Shown: positions 63,847 through 64,000 of the stretch, piece by piece
How the letters are laid out: each line of letters starts with the position of its first letter
How positions within the stretch are numbered: position 1 is the first letter of the stretch
NCBI GenBank assembly: GCA_016291495.1
Contig: JAEEXI010000009.1
Location: forward strand, 1-64,000
Reading direction: 5' to 3'
Length of the DNA stretch: 64,000 nt
From: Prevotella sp.
GTDB lineage: Bacteria > Bacteroidota > Bacteroidia > Bacteroidales > Bacteroidaceae
Translations under genes and position numbers: made by a program
The notes under the pieces: model-generated
The model's input: the letters and a program-made list of their open reading frames with translations, nothing else
Databases searched by the model: none
What the model was told of the DNA's origin: nothing

Positions 63847-64000
63847 TTATCGTTCTGAGCAGTAACGTTCAAAATCTTCACGATAGGCTTCGGTGACACG
63901 GATGATCTCATCACCAATATAGACGCACATATTACGGTCAACCGTTCTTATCTTGTCCAAGCGGACAATATAGGAGCGGTTGATGCGCATAAAGGTATCT
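63847..64000 (-). CDS. LytTR-type response regulator, C-terminal end only
   Basis: Read from the window edge: DTFMRINRSYIVRLDKIRTV, then NMCVYIGDEIIRVTEAYRED and a stop. This is the last ~50 residues of a LytTR DNA-binding domain; the receiver domain would lie beyond 64000. Convergent with dacB. Confidence 0.85.
   Translation of the reverse strand, partial: DTFMRINRSYIVRLDKIRTVDRNMCVYIGDEIIRVTEAYREDFERYCSER

Overview
The window comes from a Bacteroidales bacterium, most likely Prevotella or a close relative. The evidence is the promoter style (the Bacteroidota -7 box TAnnTTTG recurs upstream of most starts), a complete SprA/Sov type IX secretion translocon gene, fimbrillin-type lipoproteins, a 'smalltalk' peptide, meso-diaminopimelate dehydrogenase, and split glycine decarboxylase subunits. 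No sequence search was possible, so the genus is an inference.

Layout. 1-1.5 kb: the end of prfC. 1.6-4.5 kb: a surface-protein locus (a tiny peptide and a fimbrillin-like lipoprotein behind a G9 promoter tract), a GC-rich stretch that folds like a structured RNA, and a LytTR regulator divergent from a small orphan gene with matched operator pairs. 4.5-7.6 kb: a degraded mobile-element fragment and a three-gene mobilization module, ending at tRNA-Val and tRNA-Leu genes. 8-18.8 kb: mostly core genes (S41 protease, DUF3316 protein, topoisomerase IV subunit A, glycyl-tRNA synthetase, FKBP isomerase, EamA exporter), an ABC/AAA ATPase plus DUF4435 pair resembling the PARIS defence architecture, and a membrane-anchored AraC regulator. 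19-22.5 kb: a truncated integrase, then a divergent pectin pair (PL1 lyase, GH105 hydrolase).

22.5-37.8 kb is the accessory core. It holds an integrase relic, a 1690-residue GLUG-repeat surface protein, two more tiny peptides, and a fimbrillin-like lipoprotein whose C-terminus looks like the variable domain of a diversity-generating retroelement target. A VapE-DUF4248-HU-smalltalk-P5 module follows, with iteron-like repeats at 11-12 and 22 bp spacing, then a secreted orphan, a tandem array of small palindromes, and a three-gene unknown operon.

37.8-64 kb is largely housekeeping: dxs-trkA-trkH-manA, ruvA-sprA, ddh with a Fur-family regulator and a GH28 polygalacturonase, a contiguous run nadB-lplA-gcvT-gcvH-gcvPA-gcvPB-lpdA carrying the whole glycine cleavage system with its lipoate ligase and E3, dacB, and the end of a LytTR response regulator. 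PL1, GH105 and GH28 together indicate pectin use; SprA could export surface proteins such as the 1690-residue protein, which ends in a T9SS-like tail.
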